From positions 1 to 64,000 of the forward strand of contig JADKFE010000014.1 of assembly GCA_016717595.1 (NCBI GenBank): a stretch of DNA of 64,000 bases, given 5' to 3'. This stretch comes from Deltaproteobacteria bacterium. Its GTDB lineage: Bacteria; Myxococcota_A; UBA796; CAJQPC01. The notes under the pieces are model-generated. The model searched no databases and was not told the origin of the DNA. It was given only the letters and a program-made list of their open reading frames with translations. The translations under genes and the position numbers were made by a program. Of the stretch, positions 34,822-43,532 are shown in pieces. Positions within the stretch are counted from its first letter, which is position 1; every line of letters starts with the position of its first letter.

Positions 34822-36042
34822 ATGGCCCAGATCCGCCCGTTCCGTGGTGTGCGCGCGCGCACCGAGCTCGCCCAGCAGGTCATCGCCCCGCCCTACGACG
34901 TGCTCAACGAGGAGGAGGCCCGGGACATCGTCGGCCGCAACCCCCAGAGCTTCCTCAAGGTCACCCGCCCCGAGGTGAACTTCCCCCGCGGCGTCGATGG
35001 CCACGCCCCCGAGGTCTACGCCGAGGCCCGGCGCCAGCTCGAGGCGTTCATGGCCAAGGGGGTGCTCGTTCAAGACGCCCGCCCGAGCTTCTACATCTAC
35101 AGCCAGAAGATGGGGGATCACCTCCAGCACGCGCTCATGGCGGTGTGTTCCGTCGAGGAGTACGACCGCAACGAGATCCGCAAGCACGAGTTCACCCGCC
35201 CCGACAAAGAGCAAGATCGCGTCGATCACGTCTCCGCCACCGACGCCCAGACCGGCCTCGTCTTCTTGACCTACCGCCAGAACGACGTAGTGGAGCCGCT
35301 CATGGCCCAGGCGCGCCAGGCGCGAGTGCTGTGGACGGCCACGACCGATGACGACGTGACCCACACCCTGCGCCTCGTGGACGACCCGGCGCTGGTGGAC
35401 GCGCTGCAGGCCGCCTTCGCCCAGGTGCCGAACCTGTACATCGCTGATGGCCACCACCGCTCCGCCGCCGCCAGCCGGGTGAACGCCGCGCGGCGCGGCG
35501 CGGGCTCCTCTGGGTGGTTCCTCGCCGGGCTGTTCCCCCACACCGAGCTGCAGGTGCTCTCGTACAACCGCGTCGTGGCCGATCTCAACGGCCACAGCCC
35601 AGAGGCCCTGCTCGCCGCCATCGGCGAGCGCTTCTTCATCACCCCCGCGCCCAGCCCCGCCCCCACACGCTCCGGCCAGGTGACGATGTACCTCGGCGGC
35701 CAGTGGCGCCTGCTCACGCCCAAGCCCGGCGTGGTGAACGAGGCCGATCCTGTGGCGCGGCTTGACGTGTCAATTCTTCAGGATCTTGTGCTTCGGCCCC
35801 TGCTCGGCATCGAGGATCCGCGGCGCGACACACGCATTCAGTTCGTCGGCGGCATCCGTGGGCACGAGGCGCTCTCGTCCGCCGTGGACTCAGGCAAGGC
35901 CGCCGTGGCCTTCCACCTCTACCCCACGGGCTTAGAGCAGCTCTTCGCCGTGGCCGACGCGGGGGAGGTCATGCCGCCCAAGTCCACCTGGTTTGAGCCC
36001 AAGCTGCGCGGCGGCGTGCTCGTGCACCTCATCGCCCAGTAG
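34822..36042 (+). CDS. DUF1015 family protein
   Basis: This 406-aa cytoplasmic protein matches DUF1015 along its full length: MAQIRPFRGVRARTELAQQV, IAPPYDVLNEEEAR, FLKVTRPEVNFPRG, LYIADGHHRSAAASRVN and the terminal PKSTWFEPKLRGGVLVH. The family is widespread and often lies near serine or phosphoserine metabolism genes, but its biochemical role is not settled. Here the neighbours give no such context. The ATG at 34822 has an AGGAG just upstream (caggagactctc). Confidence 0.88.
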   Translation: MAQIRPFRGVRARTELAQQVIAPPYDVLNEEEARDIVGRNPQSFLKVTRPEVNFPRGVDGHAPEVYAEARRQLEAFMAKGVLVQDARPSFYIYSQKMGDHLQHALMAVCSVEEYDRNEIRKHEFTRPDKEQDRVDHVSATDAQTGLVFLTYRQNDVVEPLMAQARQARVLWTATTDDDVTHTLRLVDDPALVDALQAAFAQVPNLYIADGHHRSAAASRVNAARRGAGSSGWFLAGLFPHTELQVLSYNRVVADLNGHSPEALLAAIGERFFITPAPSPAPTRSGQVTMYLGGQWRLLTPKPGVVNEADPVARLDVSILQDLVLRPLLGIEDPRRDTRIQFVGGIRGHEALSSAVDSGKAAVAFHLYPTGLEQLFAVADAGEVMPPKSTWFEPKLRGGVLVHLIAQ

Positions 36043-36060
36043 GCCTCGGGCGGCGTACGC

Positions 36061-36558
36061 TCAGAGATCTACGTTCTCGTAGGGGTGGCCCAGCTCATCA
36101 CCGGGGGCCACCCACCAGCCGCTTCGGTCACGAATCCAGCGCTGGTAGAGCACCTGCTGCTCGACGACGAGCTGGTCCGCCCCCCAGGCCTCCACCCGGA
36201 TGATCACAAAGGCGACGAGGATCGGCTCGTCGTACTCGTCCACCGAGATCGGGCCGTCCACGAGCACCTGCACCACCTCGGCGGCGCGGTAAGACGTCGT
36301 CGTCGTCTCGGTCATAAACAGCGCCCGGCGCCCGGGATCCTGAATGGACAGGCCCATGAGCGCTCGATCGCCCCAGCGCACGGCGCGCCAATACGCCTCG
36401 GTGAGCTCGACCAGGCGCCGCGTCTCCCGTTTGCGGTACCGCGCCTCCTGTTTGCTGGCCCGCGCCTCCTTCCTCGGCCCCGCCTCCACCGGGGGCGTGA
36501 ACGCCAACGCGCCCGCGGTCAACGAGAGGACGACGATGAGCGCGCGGAGCCAGGGCAT
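36061..36558 (-). CDS. Exported hypothetical protein
   Basis: This 165-aa protein starts at ATG 36558, preceded by GGAGG. Its signal peptide MPWLRALIVVLSLTAGALAF is cleaved near VEAG. A very basic helix follows (PRKEARASKQEARYRKRETR), then a compact alpha+beta domain with AYWRAVRWGDRAL and ADQLVVEQQVLYQRWIRD and a C-terminal GWWVAPGDELGHPYENVDL. The domain resembles small NTF2-like or DUF-type secreted proteins, but I cannot name it. It is divergent from the PEGA lipoprotein. Confidence 0.7.
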   Translation of the reverse strand: MPWLRALIVVLSLTAGALAFTPPVEAGPRKEARASKQEARYRKRETRRLVELTEAYWRAVRWGDRALMGLSIQDPGRRALFMTETTTTSYRAAEVVQVLVDGPISVDEYDEPILVAFVIIRVEAWGADQLVVEQQVLYQRWIRDRSGWWVAPGDELGHPYENVDL

Positions 36559-36589
36559 CACGATCCTCCAGGGGTCTCGCCGATGAGGA

Positions 36590-36619
36590 TATGCTAGTCG
36601 AGGTGTGAAGGAGCGCGAC
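36590..36619 (+). promoter_or_regulatory. -10 element and Shine-Dalgarno site of the PEGA lipoprotein gene
   Basis: TATGCT (36590-36595, context GAGGATATGCT) lies upstream of a short leader with AAGGAG (36608-36613), seven bases before the ATG at 36620. This is a normal leadered arrangement, unlike the leaderless candidates elsewhere. Confidence 0.4.
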
Positions 36620-37033
36620 ATGGTTCGGCCCAACGGTAGATTTGTCTGGACGCTGGCGGCCCTTGGCCTCGCCCAAGGCTGCTTGGTGCATCGGGTGCGG
36701 GTGGAGAGCGAGCCCGCCGGGGCGCGGGTCGAGCTCGACGGCCGCTTCAAAGGCACGACGCCGACGGAGTTTCGGGTGTTTTACACCCCTCCCCTCACCC
36801 GCGACTACGACATCGCCGTGATGTTGCCCAACTACCGCACCGTCGAGTCCACCGGGGACGGGCTGTTGCACCCCTCGCCGCTCCGCCAAGAGGTGCGGCT
36901 GTGGCGCTACGCCCTGCACCCCTTTCAGCTGCGAAAGATCGTCGGTCTAGAGCCCCGCTCCACCTTTCGATACGCGCTCATCGAAGATCATGGCCCCGCC
37001 GGCACCTGGACCTCTGAGGAGCTCCTCGACTGA
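36620..37033 (+). CDS. PEGA-domain lipoprotein
   Basis: This 137-aa lipoprotein has signal MVRPNGRFVWTLAALGLAQGC. The PEGA-type beta domain reads VRVESEPAGARVELDGRFKG, TTPTEFRVFYTPPLTRDYDI and AVMLPNYRTVES. PEGA domains are small surface beta-sandwiches of uncertain function, common in this kind of genome. The ATG at 36620 is preferred over the in-frame GTG at 36605 because of the AAGGAG site. Its TGA overlaps the next ATG (TGATG), so the downstream Cys-rich lipoprotein is coupled. Confidence 0.82.
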   Translation: MVRPNGRFVWTLAALGLAQGCLVHRVRVESEPAGARVELDGRFKGTTPTEFRVFYTPPLTRDYDIAVMLPNYRTVESTGDGLLHPSPLRQEVRLWRYALHPFQLRKIVGLEPRSTFRYALIEDHGPAGTWTSEELLD

Positions 37034-37362
37034 TGTTTGTCTTCTGCTTCATGGCCCTCAGCCTCGTCCTGGGCTGCAAAGACGCCCCAAGTGAAGACCC
37101 GGCGGAGGTCTGCCGCGCCTCCGGCGACGCCGAGTGCTGCGCCGATGAGGAGTGCGGCGCGGGCCAGATCTGCCACTTCAACTACGCCTGCCGAGAGATC
37201 GACGGCGCGCGCACCTGCGACACGCCCACGGGCGACCGCCGCTGCCACGACCTCTGCGGTGAGGACACCGCGGCGCCTTGTGAAGACGCCGGGGAGTTCT
37301 GCCAAGAGCTCGTTCACGCCCAGGGCGGCGACTTCTACGACACCCTGAGCGTCTGCTTCTGA
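37033..37362 (+). CDS. Cys-rich small lipoprotein
   Basis: This 109-aa lipoprotein has a short signal MFVFCFMALSLVLGC. The mature domain is acidic, with about fourteen cysteines including CRASGDAECCADEECGAG, CDTPTGDRRCHDLCGED and CEDAGEFC. This suggests a disulfide-knotted fold. It is translationally coupled to the PEGA gene by a TGATG overlap. The function is unknown. The convergent TldE-like gene runs antisense into it only if its apparent frameshift is real. Confidence 0.78.
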   Translation: MFVFCFMALSLVLGCKDAPSEDPAEVCRASGDAECCADEECGAGQICHFNYACREIDGARTCDTPTGDRRCHDLCGEDTAAPCEDAGEFCQELVHAQGGDFYDTLSVCF

Positions 37363-37371
37363 GGCCCTGGC

Positions 37372-39151
37372 TCAGTCCTTCGCGGCGGGCGCGGCGGCGG
37401 GGCTCGGGCTCCAGGGGAGGCCGGGGGATCTCCCGCTTCTCGCCGCCGGTGTTCCCGACGAGCTCAACCTCCTCCACGAGCACCGGCGGCACCGCCCACG
37501 CCACGGGGATGCCGCCGATGGCGCCGATGTGGAACCGGCTCGGCCCCGGCTGCACGTCCAAGGCGCCGACCCACGGCTGCACCTGCCCGGCCATGGCGAT
37601 GTCCCGAAGCGCGCGGCGATCCACCCCGACGAAGCCCAGGCCACGCACGGGCTCCTCCCGCCCATCGGCGTAGAGCAGGTACGCCTCATAGGGCGGCGTG
37701 AGCCCCGGAGGCGGCCCCTCACCCGAGAAGAAGACGTCAAAATCTTCAGTCATCGCCGGGGGCTCCAAGCGACGAATGACGAGCACCCGCTCCTGGCCGG
37801 TCTGCCGGGCGAGGCGCAGCGCGGCGCGGCGCAGCGCCCGCTCGGAGCGCTCCCGACCCGGCGTCACCCGCACGGCGCCGAGCATGGCCTCTTTGCGGTC
37901 TCCAGCCAAGGATCGACCGTGTCCGTTCGATTTGCTCTCCGGCGAGGCCGGGATTCTGGAGTTGAGCAGATCGCGGACCACGCCGTCCTCGACGAGCACG
38001 ACGGCCTGGGCGGGCACGCCGTCGTGGTCGTACTCGAAGGAGCCCGGCAAGCCGGCCTCGGTGGGGTCGTCCACCACACGCCAGCCCACGGGCAGAAGCC
38101 GCCGGCCGATGCGCCCCGGCGGACGAGGCTCGGGGGCCTCGCTGAGATCGCCCATGCCCGACCAGGCCGGGGGCGTGCCGATCAGCTCCGCGCCGCCGAG
38201 CTGGGAGAACAGCTCCACGGCGGCGGGGCCCTCAAACAGCACCGGGCCGAGGTACTCGTCCAGAACAGGCGCCGTCTTGAGGCCGATCAGCCAGTCGGCC
38301 ATCTCGCGCACCTCAGCCTCCATCTCGGCCAAGGGCGGGAGCTGCGTGGTGTCGCTCACCACCCACCACCGGGCGTCCCGCATGCGGCTGCCGTCTTCGT
38401 GGCGCAGGGTGGCCTCGACGCGGATCACCGTGAGCCCCGTCGCTTGAGAGAGCGCCATGCCGTCGGAGCTGAGCAGCAGGCGGGTGCCTTGCCAGTCCCG
38501 GCCGACGACCTGCCCGGCCTCAAGCTCGGTGTACTCGCCCAAGACCGCGCTGAGGTGCTCCACCGCGTCGCCGACGAGCTCAGGGTTAAACGTCGGCGGC
38601 GTCGCGGGCGGCGTCTTCACCGGCTCGGCCTTGGCCATCGCTGGGGGCAGAGGTTTTGATGAGCGGCGGCTCTCTAAGGCCGCCTCTTTGCGGGAGAGCT
38701 GCTCGACGGCGTCTTTGTAGGCCCGATCCGTCGCCAACCACACCACCCGCCGCACGGCGACCTCGTCGGCGTCCAGGGGCAAGGCCCGGGTGACGACGCC
38801 GCCGCCAGAGAACGAGTCAAAGTTCGCCGAGTCAAAGCTCGGGTCTCCGGCGCGCACCTCGACCCGCAGCACGCGGTGCGCGTCGATGTCGTCCTGCATC
38901 ATCGCGCCCATGTCGGCGAAGTAGGTCGCGTACATGCCGTCGATATAGTCGTAAGAGACGTACCAAGGCGCGGCCTCGCCGGGGAGCCGCAGCTCGGTGA
39001 GCGCGCGGTCAAGCTCGGTCTGGAGCGCCCGGCGCACGAGCTCCTCGTCACGAACGGGGGCCGCGCTGCGACCCTCCTCGGCTTGAGCGAGCCCGGGGAG
39101 AACGGCGGTGGACCCAAACGCCAAGAACAACAGCAGGTGGCGAAGGCTCAT
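37372..39151 (-). CDS. Exported PmbA/TldE-like pseudo-protease, C-terminal frameshift
   Basis: This protein of about 590 aa has signal MSLRHLLLFLAFGSTAVLPG ending AQAEEG. It is a diverged paralogue of the TldD-like gene next to it: FEGPAAVELFSQLGGAEL aligns with the TldD segment that holds HEVFGH, but the metal-binding His/Glu residues are gone, as in TldE/PmbA. It likely pairs with the active subunit. As read, the frame continues to 37178 with an Arg-rich tail (RRRARREGLSQGLR) antisense to the lipoprotein gene. Removing one base in the G-run at 37423-37427 yields EIPGLPWSPSPAAAPAAKD and a stop at 37372. I give the restored end. Its start overlaps the upstream gene by four bases. Confidence 0.75.
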
Positions 39152-40929
39152 AAGGCACCGTCCACGGTGGCCGGGGGGGCGCCCGGAGGGGTCAACAAGG
39201 GCGGTCGATCGTTGCCCTTCTCTTTGCGCTGCACCTCGATCTCGCTGAGCAAGAGCGAGGGGCTCGTGGCCGAGACCGGCACCCAGCCCGACTCCGCGCC
39301 GCAGACGCCGTTGAACACGTCCACGTCGTCGCCCGCGGCGAGGATGCGCGAGAAGGTGTTGAGCGGCGTGCCGATGAGGTCACCGCCGCGCACGAGCTCA
39401 TCAGGGCGGCCGTCGGTGTACACCCGCCAGATGGTCACCGGGCGCACGTTGAACGAGTTCGGGATCACCCGGCCCGTGAGCGTGAAGCCCCCGGTGATGT
39501 CGTCGACGATGAGGCCGAAGGGGCGGCCTTGGCGGCGAACCTCGTCGAGGAGCTTGGCGCGTAAGGCGTCAAAGGACATGGTCTTCTTGGCCTCGACCAT
39601 GAGGTTGCCCTGGCGCGCCACGACGGCGTTGCCCGCCTGCCGCCGCCCGTGGCCGTTGGAGAGCGGGAAACCTTTGATCGGCGCCCGGCTCAACAAGAAG
39701 TTCTTGAGCACGCCGCCGACGATCAGCTCGACGCGCTGGGCGCGCACGCCCTCGTCGTCGTAGCGGTAGTGGCCGTTGAGGTCGATCTTGTTGACCTGGA
39801 CCACGTTGGGGTCGTCGATCACCGAGAGGAAGTCGGGGAGGATCAGCTCGCCGACCTTGGAGGTGAAGGTCTGGCCCTCGTCTTCATCCTTTTGGCGATG
39901 GCCCTCGGCGCGATGGCCGAAGACCTCGTGGAAGAACACCCCAGCGGCGCGGCCACGCAGGATCGCCGGGCCGGTGAAGGGCTCCAAGAGCGGCGCGTCG
40001 CGCAGGTCCACCACCCGCTTCGCCGCGGCGCGGGCCATGCTCAAGAGCTGCGCCCGCCCGGGCAGACCGTCCATGCTCGCGGCGTCTGCGTAGTCGTAGA
40101 CCTCAAGCTCCATGCCGTCTTCGGCGACGCCGAAGGCCATGACGCTCACGCGGTACCGCGTGCGCGCCTGCTGCAACAGCGCCCCCTCGGACGAGGTGAA
40201 CATGCGCAGCTCGGACTCGGCGGTGAGGCTGACCACGCTGTCGGTCACCTCGGGGTACTCCAAGAAGACCTTCGAGACCTCGCGGGTGATCCCCTCCCAG
40301 GCGGCGACGTCTACGTTGAGCGGCACGGGCGCCTGGATGTCGCGCTCGGCGGGGGCTGGGGAGAAGTCCGGGGAGCCATCGGCCCGCTCGACCTTCACGG
40401 CCTCGTTGCCCAGGACCTTCGTGAGCCGGCGGCGCGCGTCGCGCCAGGCGTCGTCCGTGGCTTGCCAGAGCTGCTCACGAATCACCCGCTCGTCGTCCTC
40501 GATCGGCATCGACACGTTGGCGCGTCGGTCGCTCTCAAACCACGAGGCGTCGCGGATCTTGTGGGTGTTGTCGAGCTCGGGGGTGCCGACGCGCACGTCG
40601 ACGTCGGCCTCGCGGGCGCGGCCCGTGGAGGAGACCCCCAAGGCGCCGTTGCTCGCGCCGATCCGCACCATGGTCGTCTCGACGATGCCGTAAGAGGCGT
40701 AATACGGGGCGTCCGGCTTGCCCTGGAGGGACGACATGATGCGCCGCAGCTCGGCGTCCGCCACCCGCAGAGGCAAGGCGGGCTCAACCTGGGCGGGCTC
40801 AGGCGCGGCGACGGCGGGAGACCAGACGCCGGGGAGCGTCGCCATCGCCCCCCCGGTGATCAAGAGGCCAAGAATCACCCCACGCAGCGCGCGGGGCCAG
40901 CTCAATCCGGGGGGCAGTGATTTGCTCAC
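39148..40929 (-). CDS. Exported TldD-like metalloprotease (active subunit)
   Basis: This is a 593-aa protein with an N-terminal hydrophobic signal segment (ALRGVILGLLITGGAMATL). The TldD/PmbA modulator-of-gyrase fold is shown by ADAASMDGLPGRAQL, the zinc motif HEVFGHRAEGH (about residue 335), GFPLSNGHGRRQAG, and the C-terminal DVDVFNGVCGAESGW. Cytoplasmic TldD/TldE process RiPPs and degrade unfolded peptides. Here both members carry export signals, which suggests an envelope peptidase. The ATGA overlap with the TldE-like gene indicates a heterodimer made from one mRNA. Confidence 0.88.
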   Translation of the reverse strand: MSKSLPPGLSWPRALRGVILGLLITGGAMATLPGVWSPAVAAPEPAQVEPALPLRVADAELRRIMSSLQGKPDAPYYASYGIVETTMVRIGASNGALGVSSTGRAREADVDVRVGTPELDNTHKIRDASWFESDRRANVSMPIEDDERVIREQLWQATDDAWRDARRRLTKVLGNEAVKVERADGSPDFSPAPAERDIQAPVPLNVDVAAWEGITREVSKVFLEYPEVTDSVVSLTAESELRMFTSSEGALLQQARTRYRVSVMAFGVAEDGMELEVYDYADAASMDGLPGRAQLLSMARAAAKRVVDLRDAPLLEPFTGPAILRGRAAGVFFHEVFGHRAEGHRQKDEDEGQTFTSKVGELILPDFLSVIDDPNVVQVNKIDLNGHYRYDDEGVRAQRVELIVGGVLKNFLLSRAPIKGFPLSNGHGRRQAGNAVVARQGNLMVEAKKTMSFDALRAKLLDEVRRQGRPFGLIVDDITGGFTLTGRVIPNSFNVRPVTIWRVYTDGRPDELVRGGDLIGTPLNTFSRILAAGDDVDVFNGVCGAESGWVPVSATSPSLLLSEIEVQRKEKGNDRPPLLTPPGAPPATVDGAL

Positions 40930-40935
40930 GTCGGT

Positions 40936-41322
40936 TCAATCCTCCGAGGGTTCATCGTCGTCCTCTTCGTCGGCTTCGAAGTCGTCCTCAAGCTCTTCGA
41001 CAAGATCGGCCTTCTTGTGCCAGCGCAGGCGCAGCACCTTCTCCACGAAGGACATGACCTCCTCGCCGGTCAGCTCGAGATCTTCGTGTTGACCCAGCTC
41101 GTACTCTAAGGTTCCGGCGACGGACTCCTCTAAACGAGCGTCCTCTTCGATGCGGGCCAACAGCTCGTCCACCTCCTCCAGACCGGACTCCTCAGCGGAG
41201 ATCTCGATCTGATCGGCGATGAACTGCGCGAGCTGCTCGACGTCGGGGTCGTCGTTCTCGTTCTCGAAGTACTCGTCAATCGCGATGACCAGGCTCTCAC
41301 GGACGTCGGCAGGAAGCTTCAT
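40936..41322 (-). CDS. Small acidic hypothetical protein
   Basis: This 128-aa cytoplasmic protein is counted from ATG 41322 (MKLPADVRESLVIAIDEYFE), with GAGG upstream. It is almost wholly helical, rich in Glu/Asp, and ends in an acidic tail (DDFEADEEDDDEPSED). No known domain is recognised. The strongly charged C terminus suggests a binding partner for a basic protein or nucleic acid. It precedes the TldD-like gene on the same strand by seven bases, so it may belong to that operon. Confidence 0.7.
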   Translation of the reverse strand: MKLPADVRESLVIAIDEYFENENDDPDVEQLAQFIADQIEISAEESGLEEVDELLARIEEDARLEESVAGTLEYELGQHEDLELTGEEVMSFVEKVLRLRWHKKADLVEELEDDFEADEEDDDEPSED

Positions 41323-41423
41323 GGAGACCTCATCCGTCAGTACACAGGGATTCGGGCGTGGGCGCGCGGCCCCTTCATGGGCCTTGCTACCGCGAGCGTG
41401 CGGTCCGCGCAAGGTCCTCAGGT

Positions 41424-41436
41424 TATCCTGCCTCGT
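41424..41436 (+). promoter_or_regulatory. -10-like element placed for leaderless start of add-like gene
   Basis: TATCCT (41424-41429, context AGGTTATCCTGCC) is seven bases from the ATG at 41437, and no Shine-Dalgarno site is present. It is nearly identical in sequence and spacing to the element before the second cotH gene. Confidence 0.4.
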
Positions 41437-42657
41437 ATGCCCTCCTCCGAGCTGCTCCTTCACCTCCCCAAGACCGACCTTCACGTTCATCTCGACGGCT
41501 CACTTCGCCTGCCGACGCTCATCGAGCTGGCGCGAACGCGGGGCGTCGCGTTGCCCTCGGAGACTGAAGAGGGGCTGAACGCCCTGGTGTTCAAGCCGCA
41601 GTACAGCTCCTTGGAGGAGTACCTCACCGGCTTCGGCCTCACCTGCGCCGTGCTCCAAGACGCCGAGGCCCTTGAACAGGCGGCGTATGAGCTGGCCTGG
41701 GACAACCTGCACGAGCACGTCTACTACGTCGAGCCTCGCTTCGCGCCGCAGCTCCATATGCGGCCTGGGTTTGGGTACGCCGAGGTCTTGCGCGCGGTGA
41801 ACCGTGGCCTCGAGCGCGCTCAACAAGAGCACAATCAATCTGAGGCCGTGCGCACAGGGCAGCTCCCGGGGTTCCACTACGGGATCATCGTCTGCGCCAT
41901 GCGGATGTTCACCCCCGAGTTCTCGACCTGGTTCGCCCGGCTGTTCGACACGCTCAGCGAGTCGCCCCAAGAGCAGCTCCACGCCGCGGCCGCCCTTGAG
42001 CTCGCGCGGGCGTCGGTCCGCGCCAGGGACGAGCTGGGCCTGCCCATCGTCGCCTTTGACCTCGCCGGGCACGAGGCCGGGTTCCCGGCCATGCGCTACA
42101 ACGACGCCTTCCGCTATGCGCACGCGCACTTCCTCAAGAAGACGGTCCACGCCGGTGAGGCCTACGGCCCGGAGTCGATCTACCAGGCGATCAGCACGCT
42201 CAACGCCGACCGCATCGGCCACGGCTATCACCTGTTCTCTCCTGAGCTCATCCGCGACGCGGAGGTTGAAGATCGGGATCGGTATGTGCGCGACCTCGCT
42301 GAGTTTATCGCCGACCGCCGCGTGACTCTGGAGGTCTGCATCACCTCCAACCTCCAGACCAACCCCAGCATCGGCGCCGCGCAGAACCACACCTTCCGAA
42401 AGATGCTCGACGCCGGGCTCAGCGCGACCCTGTGCACCGACAACCGCCTCGTCTCCCACACCTCGGTCACCCGGGAGCTTGAGCTCGCCGTGCGCACCTT
42501 CAAGATGACCGACAAGGAGATCCGCAACACGCTGATTTACGGCTTCAAGCGGAGCTTCTTCCCCGGCACCTACCTTGAGAAGCGGGCCTGGGTGCGCTCG
42601 ATCATCAACCACTATGACGCCGTGCTCGCTCGATACGCCCCGCCGCACGGGGGATAG
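41437..42657 (+). CDS. Adenosine deaminase family protein
   Basis: This 406-aa protein starts at ATG 41437 (MPSSELLLHLPKTDLHVHLDG). The metal site HVHLDGS (about 17-23), the catalytic Glu in HAGEAYGPESI (about 238), HGYHL, and the second metal ligand in LCTDNRLVSHTSV (about 350) are all present, as is LEVCITSNLQTN. It deaminates adenosine or a close purine to inosine. Some family members act on adenine or on 6-aminodeoxyfutalosine, and the sequence alone does not decide. It is longer than E. coli Add (333 aa) because of insertions near residue 100 and at the C terminus. Confidence 0.9.
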   Translation: MPSSELLLHLPKTDLHVHLDGSLRLPTLIELARTRGVALPSETEEGLNALVFKPQYSSLEEYLTGFGLTCAVLQDAEALEQAAYELAWDNLHEHVYYVEPRFAPQLHMRPGFGYAEVLRAVNRGLERAQQEHNQSEAVRTGQLPGFHYGIIVCAMRMFTPEFSTWFARLFDTLSESPQEQLHAAAALELARASVRARDELGLPIVAFDLAGHEAGFPAMRYNDAFRYAHAHFLKKTVHAGEAYGPESIYQAISTLNADRIGHGYHLFSPELIRDAEVEDRDRYVRDLAEFIADRRVTLEVCITSNLQTNPSIGAAQNHTFRKMLDAGLSATLCTDNRLVSHTSVTRELELAVRTFKMTDKEIRNTLIYGFKRSFFPGTYLEKRAWVRSIINHYDAVLARYAPPHGG

Positions 42658-42680
42658 GCGCGATTTTTCTCAAGCCTCGC

Positions 42681-42707
42681 TTGTGTCCAAGCCAGTCCTG
42701 ATATACC
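42681..42707 (+). promoter_or_regulatory. Candidate sigma-70-type promoter of D-repeat lipoprotein
   Basis: TTGTGT (42681-42686) and TATACC (42702-42707) are 15 bases apart. The ATG at 42757 is preceded by AAGAGGAAA. The short spacer makes it tentative. Confidence 0.35.
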
Positions 42708-42756
42708 GTGCTTCGGGTACGACGCTGGCCCTCCCGCACACCCCAAGAGGAAACCC

Positions 42757-43392
42757 ATGACGCGACTGCTACTCTCTACTCTGGCCATCAGCACGCTCTT
42801 CGCCTGCATTGGCGACAAGTCCACCTCCGACGACACCGCCCCGCCCGACACCGAGGGTGAGGGTGACGCTGACGCCGACAGCGACTCCGACAGCGACACC
42901 GACGCGGACACGGACTCCGACTCCGACGCTGACGTCAACGGGTTCGCCGGTGTGGTCACCTGGACGTACGGCCTCGACCTCGACTCGGACATCTTCGATG
43001 ATCCGAACGACTTCACCTGCCAGTTCATCTGGGACACCGTCGGCACCAAGTCCGCCGAGCTCTGTGACGAGTGTGAGTGGGCGCTCGACCTCGCGCTCAC
43101 CTACAACGCCGGCGCGTCCAACAACGCTGGCGGCTGCCTCGCCGACGAGTCCAACGCGGACTTCGCGTGGACGCTCGGCTTCGACGGCGACTACTACGGC
43201 TACGCCGACTACCAGGTGATGTGGTACTTCAGCCCCACCTACGGCGAGTGGGGCACCGGCGCCTCGTTCGGCGCCTACTTCGACGGCACGTACTTGGCCT
43301 TCTCCTCCGGGTACTTCGCCTACCCCGTCGAGTACAACGGCGGCTCTTACTACTACACCTACGGCTGGCTCGGCTCCGGCACGACGTACTGA
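42757..43392 (+). CDS. Asp-repeat linker lipoprotein (1)
   Basis: This 211-aa lipoprotein has signal MTRLLLSTLAISTLFAC. After a short Thr/Asp region comes a linker of 23 residues in which every second residue is Asp alternating with Ala, Ser or Thr. Then follows a beta-rich domain with Trp/Tyr-dense strands (VVTWTYGLDLDSDIFDDP, VMWYFSPTYGEWGTGASF, YYYTYGWLGSG). Similar D-x linkers occur in two more lipoproteins here, and this is a house style of the lineage. The function is unknown. AAGAGG precedes the ATG. A strong bidirectional terminator follows. Confidence 0.8.
   Translation: MTRLLLSTLAISTLFACIGDKSTSDDTAPPDTEGEGDADADSDSDSDTDADTDSDSDADVNGFAGVVTWTYGLDLDSDIFDDPNDFTCQFIWDTVGTKSAELCDECEWALDLALTYNAGASNNAGGCLADESNADFAWTLGFDGDYYGYADYQVMWYFSPTYGEWGTGASFGAYFDGTYLAFSSGYFAYPVEYNGGSYYYTYGWLGSGTTY
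42865..42933 (+). repeat. Asp-X codon repeat (23 codons)
   Basis: GAC is every second codon (GAC-GCT/GCC/AGC/TCC/ACC), encoding an alternating Asp linker. It is a low-complexity 6-base repeat prone to length change. Confidence 0.9.
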
Positions 43393-43430
43393 ACCGCCCC
43401 CGCGGTCAGTCGTCTTAGGGCCTCGAGCCC

Positions 43431-43474
43431 AAAAACAAAGCGAGGTGGCCGTCTGGCCACCTCGTCTTGTTTTG
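43431..43474. terminator. Bidirectional rho-independent terminator
   Basis: A 10-bp perfect stem CGAGGTGGCC / GGCCACCTCG with loop GTCT (43441-43464) is preceded by an A-rich run (aaaaacaaag) and followed by TCTTGTTTT. It can therefore act for both strands. It lies between the convergent lipoprotein (stop 43392) and sulfatase (stop 43533) genes. Confidence 0.88.
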
Positions 43475-43532
43475 GATCCTCTGCCGCTGAGGGCCCCTCG
43501 GCGACGAGGGGCCTCTCGTCCTCAAGCTCCCG

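Noticed and set aside
37178..37371. Genuine 65-residue C-terminal extension of the TldE-like protein
   Set aside because: It is Arg-rich and low-complexity, is antisense to a real lipoprotein gene, and a one-base shift restores a natural end.
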